64,000 nucleotides of DNA from Pandoraea commovens. GTDB taxonomy: Bacteria; Pseudomonadota; Gammaproteobacteria; Burkholderiales; Burkholderiaceae. Numbering within the stretch: the first letter of the stretch is position 1; every line of letters begins with the position of its first letter. The stretch covers positions 744,001 to 808,000 of the forward strand of contig NZ_CABPSA010000002.1 of the NCBI RefSeq assembly GCF_902459615.1, in the 5' to 3' direction. Both the position numbers and the translations under genes were made by a program. The notes below the pieces were generated by a model. The model did no database searches, had not been told where the DNA came from, and worked only from the letters and a program-made list of their open reading frames with translations. Of the stretch, positions 25,605-34,932 are shown in pieces.

Positions 25605-26528
25605 TCACACGGCGTGCAACGTGTCCGTCTCGGCGTCGTAGCGCAGCGCACCGGCTTTGACCAGTTCCGCGACGAGCGTGTCGAGTAACGCAGGCCACCC
25701 GGAAGGCGGAGCGAGCATCGCTGCCGCATTACGCCAGGCGCGCGCCGTGTCGAGCGTCGCTTTGAGCATTGCGCCCGTCATCTGTCCTTGCGCCATCAAC
25801 TTGAACACGATCAGCACCTTCAGCGCGTTGCGGGCATTGCGGGCGGGATCGCTTTGCAGATAGTCGAGTCGTCCGCGCGCGGCGGCGAGCGCACCGTCGA
25901 TGTCGTCGAACGGCTTGCCATGTCCGGGAATCACCAGCGAGACGTCGAACTGCTCGATGAGGTCGAGCACGGCGGCCTGCTCGGTGAATCCCGACTCGCC
26001 GTCGAGTTCCGGGAAGATCACGCCGAAGCCGCGCTCCCAGAGCGCGTCGCCGGAGATGAGAATGCCGTCGGCGGCGTTGTAGAGCATCAGCGCGTGCGGA
26101 TCGTGTCCCGGCGCGCCGAGTACCAGCCATTCGTGCTCGCCGAGCGCGATGGTGTCGCCGGGCGAGAGCGTGTCGTCGAACGTAAAGCGTGCGCATTGCT
26201 GGCCGGTCGCGTCGAACGACAGGCGGTGCTCGTCCCAGTGACGCACGGGATCGGCCTCGGCGGCGGGCACCCACGTGCGGCAGCCGTAGCGGGCCTGCAA
26301 CGCCGCATTGCCGCCACAGTGGTCGGAATGCAGGTGCGTGTTGATGAGGCGGGCGAGGGTTCGGCCTTCGGGCAGCGCGTGCGCCACGAGGGCCAGCGTT
26401 TGCTCCGAGTGACTGACGTAGCCGCTGTCGACGAGCGCGGGCTCGTCGCCGAGGAACAGCACATTGTTCGATGAGAGCCAGCCGCGCTCGAACACGCGCA
26501 ACCCGGCGGGCAGGGTAAGCGAGGTCAT
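25605..26528 (-). CDS. MBL-fold metallo-hydrolase
   Basis: This 307-residue protein carries the beta-lactamase-fold zinc motif HLHSDHCGG near residue 66, further metal-ligand His in GAPGHDPHALML and LVIPGHGKPF, and a C-terminal helical extension. Such enzymes hydrolyse thioesters, glutathione adducts or phosphoesters. It appears to be the last gene of the run starting at ghrA (30371) that contains HMG-CoA lyase and two hotdog-fold proteins, so a CoA-thioester substrate is a reasonable guess. It begins 50 bp after the MaoC-like gene. Confidence 0.88.
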   Translation of the reverse strand: MTSLTLPAGLRVFERGWLSSNNVLFLGDEPALVDSGYVSHSEQTLALVAHALPEGRTLARLINTHLHSDHCGGNAALQARYGCRTWVPAAEADPVRHWDEHRLSFDATGQQCARFTFDDTLSPGDTIALGEHEWLVLGAPGHDPHALMLYNAADGILISGDALWERGFGVIFPELDGESGFTEQAAVLDLIEQFDVSLVIPGHGKPFDDIDGALAAARGRLDYLQSDPARNARNALKVLIVFKLMAQGQMTGAMLKATLDTARAWRNAAAMLAPPSGWPALLDTLVAELVKAGALRYDAETDTLHAV

Positions 26529-26578
26529 TGGGCGTATCTCGTTAGGCGTTGGAGATGTTCTTTAGCTTGCGCCAGCGA

Positions 26579-27010
26579 TCAGGCGGGCTTGGCGCAGACG
26601 AGGATCTTGGCTGTCGCCGCAATCACCGTCTCGCCGTGCTGATTCACGGCCTCACCGTCGAGCGACACGATGTCGCCTGCCAGCTTCTCTTTCCACAGAC
26701 TGTCGGTGACCGTCCAGCGCACGGTGATGTCGTCGCCCGCATGCACGGCGCGGCGAAGCTTCATGTCGAACTCCAGACCGAGCGGTTGCGCCGTCTTCGA
26801 GTAGTGCGTAGCGAGGAGTGCTGCGAGATACGACATCTGCTGCGTACCCGACGAGATCAGTCCCCCGAAACGCGGATCGGCTGCGGCGTACTCGGCGTCG
26901 AGATGCAGCGGATTGAAATCGTGCGCAAGCGTGGAGAATTCGCGGATCGAATCCGGCGAGAAGTGGTGGCTGGCGGAGAACGTCTCGCCGACGGCAACGA
27001 TTTTTCCCAT
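26579..27010 (-). CDS. MaoC-like hotdog-fold dehydratase
   Basis: This 143-residue protein has the MaoC/R-hydratase active-site pattern DFNPLH (Asp31, His36) inside the hotdog helix. The family hydrates enoyl-CoA to (R)-3-hydroxyacyl-CoA or acts on related thioesters. It lies in the ghrA-mvaB operon between the DUF1289 gene and the MBL hydrolase, supporting a role in acyl-CoA turnover. The exact substrate is unknown. Confidence 0.88.
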   Translation of the reverse strand: MGKIVAVGETFSASHHFSPDSIREFSTLAHDFNPLHLDAEYAAADPRFGGLISSGTQQMSYLAALLATHYSKTAQPLGLEFDMKLRRAVHAGDDITVRWTVTDSLWKEKLAGDIVSLDGEAVNQHGETVIAATAKILVCAKPA

Positions 27011-27078
27011 GAGTAATGACGATAGTTGGGCAGAAATTGCGTGAGTGGCGTGAGTGGCGGTGCGTATCGCGAAATGGG

Positions 27079-27321
27079 CTAGGCGTCGCCCGCGCCCGGC
27101 TTGCTCACGACCACGCGACGATGCATCTCGGGCGGCGCTTCATGCTCCGCGCGGCGTGCGGGCAGCAGCGACCAGACGAGGCGTTTGGCGTCGTCCGCCA
27201 TCGTTGACCATGCGGCGATCTCGTCGAGGGTGCGCCAACAGCCCGAGCACCAGCCCGTCGCAGGATTCATGCGGCAGATGTTGGTGCAGGGCGACGGGAC
27301 AGGAGAGTCGAACGAGGTCAT
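27079..27321 (-). CDS. DUF1289 family small Cys-rich protein
   Basis: This 80-residue protein shows the DUF1289 signature: Cys12, Cys16, Cys25 and Cys28 in CTNICRM and CSGCWRTLDEI. The four Cys probably bind zinc or an iron-sulfur cluster. The family is common in proteobacteria and its function is unknown. It sits 31 bp downstream of the thioesterase gene in the same operon. Confidence 0.88.
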   Translation of the reverse strand: MTSFDSPVPSPCTNICRMNPATGWCSGCWRTLDEIAAWSTMADDAKRLVWSLLPARRAEHEAPPEMHRRVVVSKPGAGDA

Positions 27322-27352
27322 GAGCGTGCGTCGGGCGCGTGAGGTATCGGTT

Positions 27353-27790
27353 TCAGATGGGCAGGCCGAGCTTGGCCGCTTTCTCGCGCAATTTGCCGTG
27401 AAAGCGTTCCTGATCGACGATCACGCGCTCATGCGTGCCTGAACTGACCTTGTCGAGACCGTCCCAGGCGGCGACTTCGAAGCGCAGCGTGCGCCCGTCG
27501 ACGTCGATCAGCTTGCCCCGGATGCGCAACGTGTCACCCGCAGGCGTCGCCGCCAGATGCGTGAAGGAGACGAGCGTGCCGAGCGATTGCTCGCGCGGCC
27601 AGTCCAGATACGGACGGATCGCCTGGAGACACGCGCACTCGAGAATGCCCGCGAGATAGCCCGTGGCCAGCACCGCAGGCATGTCGCGGCAGAGTTCGAC
27701 ATCGTCGTAGAGTTCGGGGACCACGGCCTTCTTCGGCACGCGATACGTCCACTCGAATGTCAGGCCCGGCACAAGTTCTGGGCTCGGCAT
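27353..27790 (-). CDS. Hotdog-fold acyl-CoA thioesterase (FlK-like)
   Basis: This 145-residue protein resembles the fluoroacetyl-CoA thioesterase group. Thr43, Glu51 and His78 stand at spacings matching the Thr-Glu-His catalytic set of FlK (ATGYLAGILECACLQ and SFTHLAATP). The true substrate is probably a short-chain acyl-CoA, not fluoroacetyl-CoA. It is co-directional with ybaK (51-bp spacer) and DUF1289 (31-bp spacer). Confidence 0.82.
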   Translation of the reverse strand: MPSPELVPGLTFEWTYRVPKKAVVPELYDDVELCRDMPAVLATGYLAGILECACLQAIRPYLDWPREQSLGTLVSFTHLAATPAGDTLRIRGKLIDVDGRTLRFEVAAWDGLDKVSSGTHERVIVDQERFHGKLREKAAKLGLPI

Positions 27791-27841
27791 GGCAGGTCTC
27801 CTTGTTCTTGTGAGCGGTGACGGGGCGTCGACCGTGCGTCG

Positions 27842-28360
27842 TCAGCTACGCAGCGCGACGTCGACGACCGGTGCGCCCGTCATTGCCACCAATTGCTGCG
27901 GCGTGAGGTTGAACACGGCGTGCGGGTGCCCGGCGGCGGCCCACAGGCTCGCGAGCTTCAGCAGGTCTTCGTCGATCAGCGTGACGGGGGAGACGACGTG
28001 CCCGATCGGGCTCACGCCGCCAATCGAGTAACCGGTCTTTTCCTTGACGAAGCGGGCGTCGGCGCGGGCCAGTTCGCCCACCTGCGCGGCGACCTTCTTC
28101 TCATCCACGCGGTTGATGCCGCTGGCAATGACGAGCACCGGCGTGTCGTCGGCCGCGCGACGGAAGATGATCGACTTGGCGATCTGTGCGACTTCGCAGC
28201 CCAGGCCTGCGGCCGCTTCCGCCGAGGTCTTGCCGGTGGCGGGCAGCAGCACGATCGGCTGGTCGTGGCCCATGCCCGCGAGCAGCCGTGCGACGTGGCG
28301 CGCACCTTCGGGCAGTTGATGTTCGTCGGCGGATTCGGGGATCTGTGGCGAGTCGCTCAT
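27842..28360 (-). CDS. YbaK/EbsC family aminoacyl-tRNA deacylase
   Basis: This 172-residue protein fits the YbaK/ProX editing-domain family, which hydrolyses mischarged tRNAs such as Cys-tRNA(Pro). Visible family features include the conserved Lys in AQIAKSIIF (about residue 62) and the GYSIGGVSPIGH loop near residues 110-121. It lies 42 bp after the HMG-CoA lyase gene in the same orientation; the functional link to that pathway is unclear. Confidence 0.88.
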   Translation of the reverse strand: MSDSPQIPESADEHQLPEGARHVARLLAGMGHDQPIVLLPATGKTSAEAAAGLGCEVAQIAKSIIFRRAADDTPVLVIASGINRVDEKKVAAQVGELARADARFVKEKTGYSIGGVSPIGHVVSPVTLIDEDLLKLASLWAAAGHPHAVFNLTPQQLVAMTGAPVVDVALRS

Positions 28361-28402
28361 GGTCGGGTCGGTCGGGTCCGTGGGGCGCTTCAGGGGGCCG
28401 CG

Positions 28403-29338
28403 TTAATTAGTCGAGGCAGCGGCGTCTTTCAGCTTCGCGAGCATTGCGCGGCCCACGCGCGAGGCGTTCGGGCGGCCGATGGCTTGCGAAATGAAGTCGC
28501 CCGTGTGCACGACCGCTTCGAGATCGATGCCTGTTTCGATGCCCAGCCCTTGCAGCAGATACAGCACGTCTTCCGTCGCCACGTTGCCGGTCGCACCCTT
28601 GGCGTACGGACAGCCGCCGAGACCGGCGACGGACGAATGGAAGATCGAGATGCCCGAAAGCAGCGCGGCGTAGATGTTAGCCGTCGCCTGACCGTAGGTG
28701 TCGTGGAAGTGTCCCGACAGACGCTCGATGGGGAACACCTTCGCGCAGGCGTCCATGACTTCGCGCGTGCGGGTGGGCGTACCGACCCCGATGGTGTCGG
28801 CAATGTCGATCTCGTCGCAACCGAGTGCGGCAAGTCGCTTGACGACGTCCACCACGCTCGCGACCGGCACTTCACCCTGATACGGGCAGCCGAGTGCGCA
28901 CGAGATGCTGCCGCGCAGACGCAGACCTGCCTCTTTGGCGGCGCGGGCGACCGGCTCGAATCGCGTGATGCTCTCTTCGATGGAGCAGTTGATGTTGCGT
29001 TGCGAGAAGGCTTCGCTCGCGGCGGCGAAGATCACCACTTCGTCCGCCTTCGCGGCGACCGCGCCTTCGAAGCCGCGCATGTTCGGGGTGAGCACCGAAT
29101 AGATCGTGCCCGGACGACGCGTGATGCCAGCCATGACTTCGGCCCCATCGGCCATCTGCGGCACCCACTTCGGCGACACGAACGACGTCGCCTCGATGTT
29201 GGCGAAGCCCGCGGCCGAGAGACGGTCGATCAGCGCGATCTTGATATCCGTAGCGACGGGCTGCTTTTCGTTTTGCAGGCCGTCGCGCGGGCCGACTTCG
29301 ACCACTTTCACACGTTGCGGCAGATGAGATGCGGACAT
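28403..29338 (-). CDS. mvaB: Hydroxymethylglutaryl-CoA lyase
   Basis: This 311-residue TIM-barrel enzyme cleaves HMG-CoA to acetyl-CoA and acetoacetate, the last step of leucine degradation. The N-terminal EVGPRDGLQNE motif supplies metal and substrate ligands, the metal-binding HFHDTYGQ is present, and the C-terminal GLGGCPYAKGATGN contains the catalytic-loop Cys. Length is typical. It follows ghrA by 88 bp and is separated from the main liu cluster by 20 kb, yet shares its LiuR-type operator through the box upstream of ghrA. Confidence 0.96.
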   Translation of the reverse strand: MSASHLPQRVKVVEVGPRDGLQNEKQPVATDIKIALIDRLSAAGFANIEATSFVSPKWVPQMADGAEVMAGITRRPGTIYSVLTPNMRGFEGAVAAKADEVVIFAAASEAFSQRNINCSIEESITRFEPVARAAKEAGLRLRGSISCALGCPYQGEVPVASVVDVVKRLAALGCDEIDIADTIGVGTPTRTREVMDACAKVFPIERLSGHFHDTYGQATANIYAALLSGISIFHSSVAGLGGCPYAKGATGNVATEDVLYLLQGLGIETGIDLEAVVHTGDFISQAIGRPNASRVGRAMLAKLKDAAASTN

Positions 29339-29426
29339 GGGGATCGGTCTCCTCTAATTCGTCTGGTGGGATCGGCCGCGACGCGCCCGGCGGCGGCTCA
29401 GTCGTTTTGTTGGTTCGCTCGTTCGC

Positions 29427-30371
29427 TCAATAGCCGCGCGTTAGGTCGACGATGCCGGTAATGGCTTCGCCGCGTGACATCGCGGCAATCTTTCCTGCGA
29501 TCTGCGCGACCGTCTCGTCACGTAGCGTCAGCGCCGAGATGTGCGGCGTGACGGTGACCTTCGGGGCGCGCCAGAACGGATGCTCGGCCGGTAACGGCTC
29601 GGTGCGGAACACGTCGAGCGTGGCACCGGCGATCTGGCCGCTGTCGAGGGCGGCCAGCAGGTCGTCGTCGACCAGATGTGCGCCGCGTGCCACGTTGATC
29701 AGGTACGCGCCCTGCGCGAGCTTCGCAAACAGGTCGGCGTTCAGCGCGTCTACCGTTTGCGGCGTGAGCGGCAGCAGGTTGACGAGAATGCGTGCGCCCG
29801 ACACGCAGGCGTCGAACCCTGCATCGCCGTGATAGAGAGTGATGCCCGTGTCGTCCTGACGCTCGCTACGGCTCCACGCGCGCACCGGAAACCCGAACGT
29901 CTTCAGCGCTTTGGCCACGTGCGCGCCGAGCGTGCCGTAACCCAGTACCGCGACGGGGAAGTCGGCGAGCCGGTTCGGCTTCTGGAATTTCCACTGGCGT
30001 TCGGTTTGCTGGGTCTGGAAGTCGTCGAGGCGGCGGAAGTACCGCAGTGCGGCGGCGCTGACGTATTGCGCCATCTGGTCGGCCATGCCCGCATCTTCGA
30101 GGCGCACGAGCGGAACGCCCGGCGGCAGACGGTGCGCGCTCTCGCCGTGCGCACCGAGCACGCCATCGACGCCCGCCCCCATATTGAAGATCGCCTTCAG
30201 GCGCTCACGAGGTTGCAGGACTTCGGCGTTCGGCTTCCACAGCACGATGTAGTCGGCGGGGGCCGTGTCGCCCGGCTGCCAGCCACGGATGTTGGCCTGC
30301 GGCAGATGCTCGGCGAGGCCGGTTTCATAGGCGGCAGTCTTGCCGTCCGGAGAGAAGATCAGGATGTCCAT
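29427..30371 (-). CDS. ghrA: Glyoxylate/hydroxypyruvate reductase A-like 2-hydroxyacid dehydrogenase
   Basis: This 314-residue NAD(P)-dependent enzyme has the nucleotide-binding motif GYGTLG at about residues 145-150, the NVARGAHLVDD signature with the catalytic Arg, and the C-terminal His in VTPHISA. These place it in the GhrA branch that reduces glyoxylate or hydroxypyruvate. It is the first gene of a seven-gene co-directional run. A 17-bp LiuR-like site is centred about 65 bp before its ATG. Confidence 0.92.
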   Translation of the reverse strand: MDILIFSPDGKTAAYETGLAEHLPQANIRGWQPGDTAPADYIVLWKPNAEVLQPRERLKAIFNMGAGVDGVLGAHGESAHRLPPGVPLVRLEDAGMADQMAQYVSAAALRYFRRLDDFQTQQTERQWKFQKPNRLADFPVAVLGYGTLGAHVAKALKTFGFPVRAWSRSERQDDTGITLYHGDAGFDACVSGARILVNLLPLTPQTVDALNADLFAKLAQGAYLINVARGAHLVDDDLLAALDSGQIAGATLDVFRTEPLPAEHPFWRAPKVTVTPHISALTLRDETVAQIAGKIAAMSRGEAITGIVDLTRGY

Positions 30372-30428
30372 GAGGTGCGCGGCAGGCGTGGGTGGACGCG
30401 TGCCGTCGCAACAGCTGCGTTCACTCGA

Positions 30429-30445
30429 TTTACGTTAACGTCAAG
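30429..30445. promoter_or_regulatory. LiuR-type operator upstream of ghrA-mvaB operon
   Basis: TTTACGTTAACGTCAAG contains the perfect dyad ACGTTAACGT. It matches the site beside liuR at 15 of 17 positions and the site upstream of the liuA operon at 15 of 17. The location 58 bp before the ghrA start fits a MerR-family operator. Confidence 0.75.
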
Positions 30446-30498
30446 TGTAACGCAGCTTCGGCTCGCCCATGTATTGGGGCGAGGCCTGAGCCAGAGGC

Positions 30499-31050
30499 TC
30501 AGTCGCGGGCGGCCGCGCGCAGGGTTTCGAGCTTGACCGCGAAATTGTGGTTGTCGTCCGCGACCCAGACTTCGCCGTCCTGAATCGTGCATTGCAGGCG
30601 CATCGTGCGCGAGGCCAGCGCCGTCAGGGCTTCGGCGGATTCGTCGTCGAGCATCCGCACGGTGAGGTTCGACAGACGGTTGATCTCCTTCTCGGTCGCC
30701 TGCCACCACACGGCGGCGGGCTTGCCGCCGTAGGCGATCACGTCGACATGCTCGGCACGGCCTGCTGCTTTGACCAGACGACGGGCATCCGGCTGGCCGA
30801 CATCGATCCAGCGAACGATATCGCCGCCGAAATCGTGCTCCCAGAGGTCCGGCTCGTCGGCCGTGGAAATGCCCTTGCCGAACGAGAGGCGCTCGCCCGC
30901 ATACAACATGAATGCGAGCACGCGCACCATCATGCGCTCGTCGGTTTCCGACGGATGACGGGCAATCGTGAGGTTGTGGGATGCGTAGTAGTGACGGTCG
31001 AGGTCGGTGATTTGCACCTCGGCCTTATAGATAGTGGCTTTGAGCGCCAT
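30499..31050 (-). CDS. yaeQ: YaeQ family protein
   Basis: This 183-residue protein matches YaeQ in length and in its MALKATIYKAEVQITDLDRHYY start, so I chose the ATG at 31050 over an upstream in-frame codon. The GISTADEPDLWEHDFGG, WIDVGQPD and VIAYGGK segments are characteristic of the PD-(D/E)XK nuclease-like fold. YaeQ is described as compensating for loss of the elongation factor RfaH in haemolysin expression, but the molecular role is not established. It diverges from the alpha/beta hydrolase gene. Confidence 0.9.
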   Translation of the reverse strand: MALKATIYKAEVQITDLDRHYYASHNLTIARHPSETDERMMVRVLAFMLYAGERLSFGKGISTADEPDLWEHDFGGDIVRWIDVGQPDARRLVKAAGRAEHVDVIAYGGKPAAVWWQATEKEINRLSNLTVRMLDDESAEALTALASRTMRLQCTIQDGEVWVADDNHNFAVKLETLRAAARD

Positions 31051-31218
31051 GCAGGGAAACCGCAGGATTGAAGAAAGTCGCAAGCATACACCAGGCGGTG
31101 TGGCGTTCTGTGTGAGGCCCCGTCACGTCCGTCACGTCCGTTACGCCCGTGGCGCACCGCAGCAAAGGGTTTGCAAGCTCGGTATACTGGCGCCTTCGTC
31201 TTACCTGATGTATCCCCC

Positions 31219-32055
31219 ATGCCGGTTCCTGCACCGCAAACGATCGACGTCAACGGCTACCCGATGGCCTACGTCGAAACCCCCGCCCCCGCCGACGCTG
31301 TCGGCGCGCCGCTAGTGCTGGTTCACGGATCGCTTTGCGACTACCGATACTTCAAACCGAATATGGCCCCGCTGGGGCAGCGTCGGCGCGTCATTTCGGT
31401 CAGCCTGCGTCACTATTTTCCCGAAGCCTGGAATGGCCACGACGGTGAGTTCTCCGGTGAGCAACACGCCGAAGACCTCGCGGCCTTCATTACGGCGCTC
31501 GGGGTCGGCCCCCTCCACGTGCTGGGCCATTCGCGCGGCGGCTATGTCGCGCTGCGCACCGCGTTGCTCGCACCCGACACCGTCCGCTCGCTGATCCTCG
31601 CCGACCCGGGCGTAGAAATCAGCGGCGGCCCGGTGCAGATTCCGCTCGACAGCGAGCGCGGCAATTTCCGTGAAGCGGCATTGAAAGCCATCGAAGCGGG
31701 CGATATCGACGGTGGTCTCGCACTCTTTATCGATACGGTGAGCGGTCCGGACACTTGGCGTCGCATGGTGCCGTGGTTCAAACAGATGGTGCGCGACAAT
31801 GCGCGCACCCTGATCGGGCAGGTCGCCGAACCGCGCACGCCGCTGCCGATCGACGCCCTCGGCGCACTCCACGCGCCGGTGCTGCTGATGGGCGGCGCCG
31901 AAAGTCCCGCGCCGTATCCGGACGTGCTCAATGCGCTGGCGTATGCGATGCCCGAAGCGCGTCGCATGGTGATTCAGGACGCGTCGCACGGCATGAATCT
32001 CGCCAATCCGATCGCATTTCACCGCGCGGTCGACGCCTTCCTCGGCACCGACTGA
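31219..32055 (+). CDS. Alpha/beta hydrolase
   Basis: This 278-residue protein has the hydrolase fold: oxyanion HGSLCDYR, the nucleophile elbow GHSRGG (Ser at about residue 106), the acid near LMGGAESP and the catalytic His in DASHGMN. The substrate is unknown; esterases, dehalogenases and haloperoxidases share this form. I chose the ATG at 31219 because upstream codons lack similarity. It is a single gene, divergent from yaeQ across 168 bp. Confidence 0.88.
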   Translation: MPVPAPQTIDVNGYPMAYVETPAPADAVGAPLVLVHGSLCDYRYFKPNMAPLGQRRRVISVSLRHYFPEAWNGHDGEFSGEQHAEDLAAFITALGVGPLHVLGHSRGGYVALRTALLAPDTVRSLILADPGVEISGGPVQIPLDSERGNFREAALKAIEAGDIDGGLALFIDTVSGPDTWRRMVPWFKQMVRDNARTLIGQVAEPRTPLPIDALGALHAPVLLMGGAESPAPYPDVLNALAYAMPEARRMVIQDASHGMNLANPIAFHRAVDAFLGTD

Positions 32056-32152
32056 TCCGGCGAGCGCAGCGTCGGGCCTGGCGTCCTGCCCTCGCGCTGC
32101 CTCACGCGCATTGCCTGTCGTACGCGCTTTCTGCCGGTCGCGACTTCCAATT

Positions 32153-32536
32153 TCATTCGTCACGCAACAACCCGTGACCCAGCCGCAGGCTCAGGGTGCG
32201 GACCAGATCGGCCATCCATGCCTGATCGCGATCGGACAACTTCTGCATGGCACGATTGAGCGACGGATACGGATCGCAGGGGACCGACACGCTCGGGCCG
32301 ATGTCCGCCGCCATGCCGCTCGACGCGTCGAATGCCAGCAACTCATGCGGGGGCAGTCCCAGCGTGTCGGCAAGAATACAGATGTTGCGCAGCGAGATGT
32401 TGCGTTTGCCGCGCTCGACACCACTCAGATAGGAACGTGCGAGACCGCTCTCCAGCGCAAGTTTGTCCTGCGCCCAGTTGTACTTCTTGCGCAAACCGGC
32501 GAGATGTCTGCCGAATCGAAATAAATTGGTGTCCAT
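32153..32536 (-). CDS. XRE-family transcriptional regulator 1
   Basis: This 127-residue protein has an N-terminal helix-turn-helix domain (about 9-66) with the recognition segment ESGLARSYLSGVERGKRN. A short C-terminal region ends RDQAWMADLVRTLSLRLG. It is a paralog of the larger regulator at 33143-33880. The ATG at 32536 is preceded by an AAGGAAA ribosome binding site; upstream in-frame residues do not belong to the domain. Targets are unknown, and autoregulation is common in this family. Confidence 0.87.
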   Translation of the reverse strand: MDTNLFRFGRHLAGLRKKYNWAQDKLALESGLARSYLSGVERGKRNISLRNICILADTLGLPPHELLAFDASSGMAADIGPSVSVPCDPYPSLNRAMQKLSDRDQAWMADLVRTLSLRLGHGLLRDE

Positions 32537-33142
32537 AAAAAAGTTTCCTTGTTCGGGACGAGAAGATTGGAACAAAAAGTCCGGCATCGGGGACGGTGCC
32601 TCGGGTGTCCCTCGTTTGTGAGGCACGAACTACCGGGAGCGTCGCGCAGATTTTTTGCGGACTTTCGGAGAAGGCACAACGAGTGCAGTCGCTCTGACGG
32701 TGACGGCGGCGCTATTTCGCGTACCGCCGTACTGCACCGACGCGCTGTGAGGTGTCGTGTCGCTCTCCCGTCAACCAGCGCCGCGCAGTGTGACACTGGT
32801 CTGACCGGTAGAAGTAGAGCGGGGATTCTGAAAGGTTCCGCGTTGGGATGTCACTCGATGATGACGAGCCGAGCCGGATATTGTGTCCAGCGTCGTGGAA
32901 TTGCGGTAGGCGTCGACTCGCTGTCGCTCCTGTCGTCGTTGACGCGCACGTCGCCGCGTTCTCTTCGTTCGGTGACGACGCGGTCCGCGCAAGAGCGGCT
33001 ATTTTTAATAGGTTAATCAGTCACTTTTACGAGACGAATCATCGCGCAACGCCCCCCGTGTGGCAGAGGGACTTTGCGCGATGTCCTAAGCACTAATGGC
33101 GTGGCGATGGCACACGCTTTCGACCATGCCTCGTTCGCGCAC
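32537..33142. other. 606-bp gap between the two XRE regulator genes
   Basis: No gene is supported here. The open frames on either strand have shadow composition and no plausible start. An AT-rich patch around 33000-33035 (TTTTTAATAGGTTAATCAG) differs from the surrounding GC-rich DNA and could contain a regulatory site. Confidence 0.4.
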
Positions 33143-33880
33143 TCATTCGCGTTCTTCTCTGCTGGCAGGCCAGCGCAGTGGGTCCTCTTGCGCCACGACG
33201 TTCGTGCCCGGCGCTGTGGCCGCGCGGGGCGATCGATCCATTTCGCCGTCCTGTCGACGGTCCGGATCGCCGATGCGGTGAGAGACCTCGCTCGCCTGCG
33301 CGTCGGCATGCGTCACGTTGACTTCTGAAGACGCTTCCGAGATGGCCGGGTACCGGGTGGGCGAGGTAGAGGGGGGGTGATGGTGGACGGGAAATCCGGC
33401 GTCCAGGTCCCCACTGTCGTCGGGCGTGTCGTCGTCGAATGCACCCGCATGCGCGCCGACGGACGTCGTGCCGTGGGAAGACTGCGCGTAGGCGCTCGTG
33501 GCGGACGGCGGCGCCGCGTGACTCAGGCGTGAGCTGAGACTGCGGATGATCTCTGCGAGCCAGACCTGATCGCGGTTCTCCAGCTTGCACAGTGACCGGC
33601 TGATCTGCGGCAGCGGCGTGCGCTCGGAGGCCACCGCCACGTCTTCTGCACCGCCTGCGGCGGCCTGAGCGAAACGCAGCATTTCGGACGTTGGCACGCC
33701 CAGCGTGTCTGCCAACACGCAAATGTTGACGAGAGCGACATTGCGTCTGCCCCGTTCGATACCGCTGACATACGAGCGTGCCAGACCGCTCTCTAGGGCA
33801 AGCTTCTCCTGCGACCAGCCGCGCGCCTTACGCAAGCGGGCCAGATGGTCTCCGAACAGGGCGAGTGGATTGGTTTGCAT
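33143..33880 (-). CDS. XRE-family transcriptional regulator 2 with extended C-terminus
   Basis: This 245-residue protein has an HTH domain (about 10-67) with ESGLARSYVSGIERGRRN, nearly identical in layout to regulator 1. Both share the downstream NRDQVWLAEIIRSLSSRLSH block. The following roughly 125 residues are low-complexity, acidic and His/Pro/Ser-rich and look disordered. I chose the ATG at 33880, which begins the QTNPLALFGDHL segment shared with the paralog. It lies 128 bp downstream of the EamA gene on the same strand. Confidence 0.85.
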   Translation of the reverse strand: MQTNPLALFGDHLARLRKARGWSQEKLALESGLARSYVSGIERGRRNVALVNICVLADTLGVPTSEMLRFAQAAAGGAEDVAVASERTPLPQISRSLCKLENRDQVWLAEIIRSLSSRLSHAAPPSATSAYAQSSHGTTSVGAHAGAFDDDTPDDSGDLDAGFPVHHHPPSTSPTRYPAISEASSEVNVTHADAQASEVSHRIGDPDRRQDGEMDRSPRAATAPGTNVVAQEDPLRWPASREERE

Positions 33881-34008
33881 GGCGAACTCCGTTGACGAGT
33901 CACACAGCGTAATCAATCCCCCCGCGCCCTGCGACGTTATATCGCTCTCCTCCCCATGCGTGACGGGCGGGCCTCTATAAAGAGTCGGTGACGCTAATAG
34001 CGCAAAAT

Positions 34009-34932
34009 TTATCGGACGCTTCCCAATTCATCCGCCACAGCGGGCATCGGTTCACGCGCTTTGCGAATCGGCAGATGCCAGTTTTCGCCGAGTGCCACCC
34101 CCGCGAGAATCAGCGCGCCGCCCAGAAGGTGATAACCGGCGAGATGCTCTCCGAGACCGAAGGCTGCGATCAGGGCCGTGAAGATCGGCACCAGATTGAT
34201 GACGACGGTCGCGCGACGCGGGCCGATGCGCGCAACGCCGATCATCCAGATGAACGGGGCGGCGATGGACACCGGGATCGTCGCGAAGGCCAGCTCCGGC
34301 AGGTTGTCCATCGAAATGCCTGCCTTCTCCGAGATCAGATAGAACGGCAACAGCGCGATGACCGCGAACATGATCTGCGCGTACAGCGACGGCAGCGGGG
34401 CGAGCGGCAGATGCCATTTGCGCAGCAGCACGCAGTACACGGCGTACGCGAGCATGGCGGCGACCATCATGGCGTCGCCCACACCGATGCCCTGATCGGC
34501 GAGATGCAGCAGCGAGCCGTGTCCGACGACCAGCAGCACGCCACCGATCGACATCAAGCCACCGGCCAGCGCACCGGCGGTGAGGGCGTCGCCCAGCAGC
34601 ATGACCGCGAGCGTGAGGGTCGTGAGGGGCAGCAGCGCCAGAATGATCCCCATATTGGTGGCACTCGTGTAATGCGCTGCCGAATAGGCTAGGCCCTGAT
34701 AGATCGCCATACCCAGCACGCCAAGGGTGGCGTATTGCGCCATATGGGGCGCAAATTGACGGCGGGCGCGCCACAACGCGGGCAACGCAAACGGCGTGAG
34801 CAGCAACGCGGCGGCGAACCAGCGCAGGAACGCAATCTCAGCAGGGAAGATGTGACCGACGGCAAGCTTGTTGACGATCACGTTGGCCGACCAGATAAGC
34901 ACTGCGGTCAGCGGCAGAATGAAATTAGCCAT
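34009..34932 (-). CDS. EamA/DMT family transporter
   Basis: This 307-residue membrane protein has about ten hydrophobic segments arranged as two EamA repeats, consistent with drug/metabolite exporters. The N-terminal LTAVLIWSANVIVNKLA and the start of the second repeat near GVGDAMMVAAMLAYAVYCVLL are typical. Substrate cannot be predicted. It diverges from the diguanylate cyclase gene. Confidence 0.9.
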   Translation of the reverse strand: MANFILPLTAVLIWSANVIVNKLAVGHIFPAEIAFLRWFAAALLLTPFALPALWRARRQFAPHMAQYATLGVLGMAIYQGLAYSAAHYTSATNMGIILALLPLTTLTLAVMLLGDALTAGALAGGLMSIGGVLLVVGHGSLLHLADQGIGVGDAMMVAAMLAYAVYCVLLRKWHLPLAPLPSLYAQIMFAVIALLPFYLISEKAGISMDNLPELAFATIPVSIAAPFIWMIGVARIGPRRATVVINLVPIFTALIAAFGLGEHLAGYHLLGGALILAGVALGENWHLPIRKAREPMPAVADELGSVR

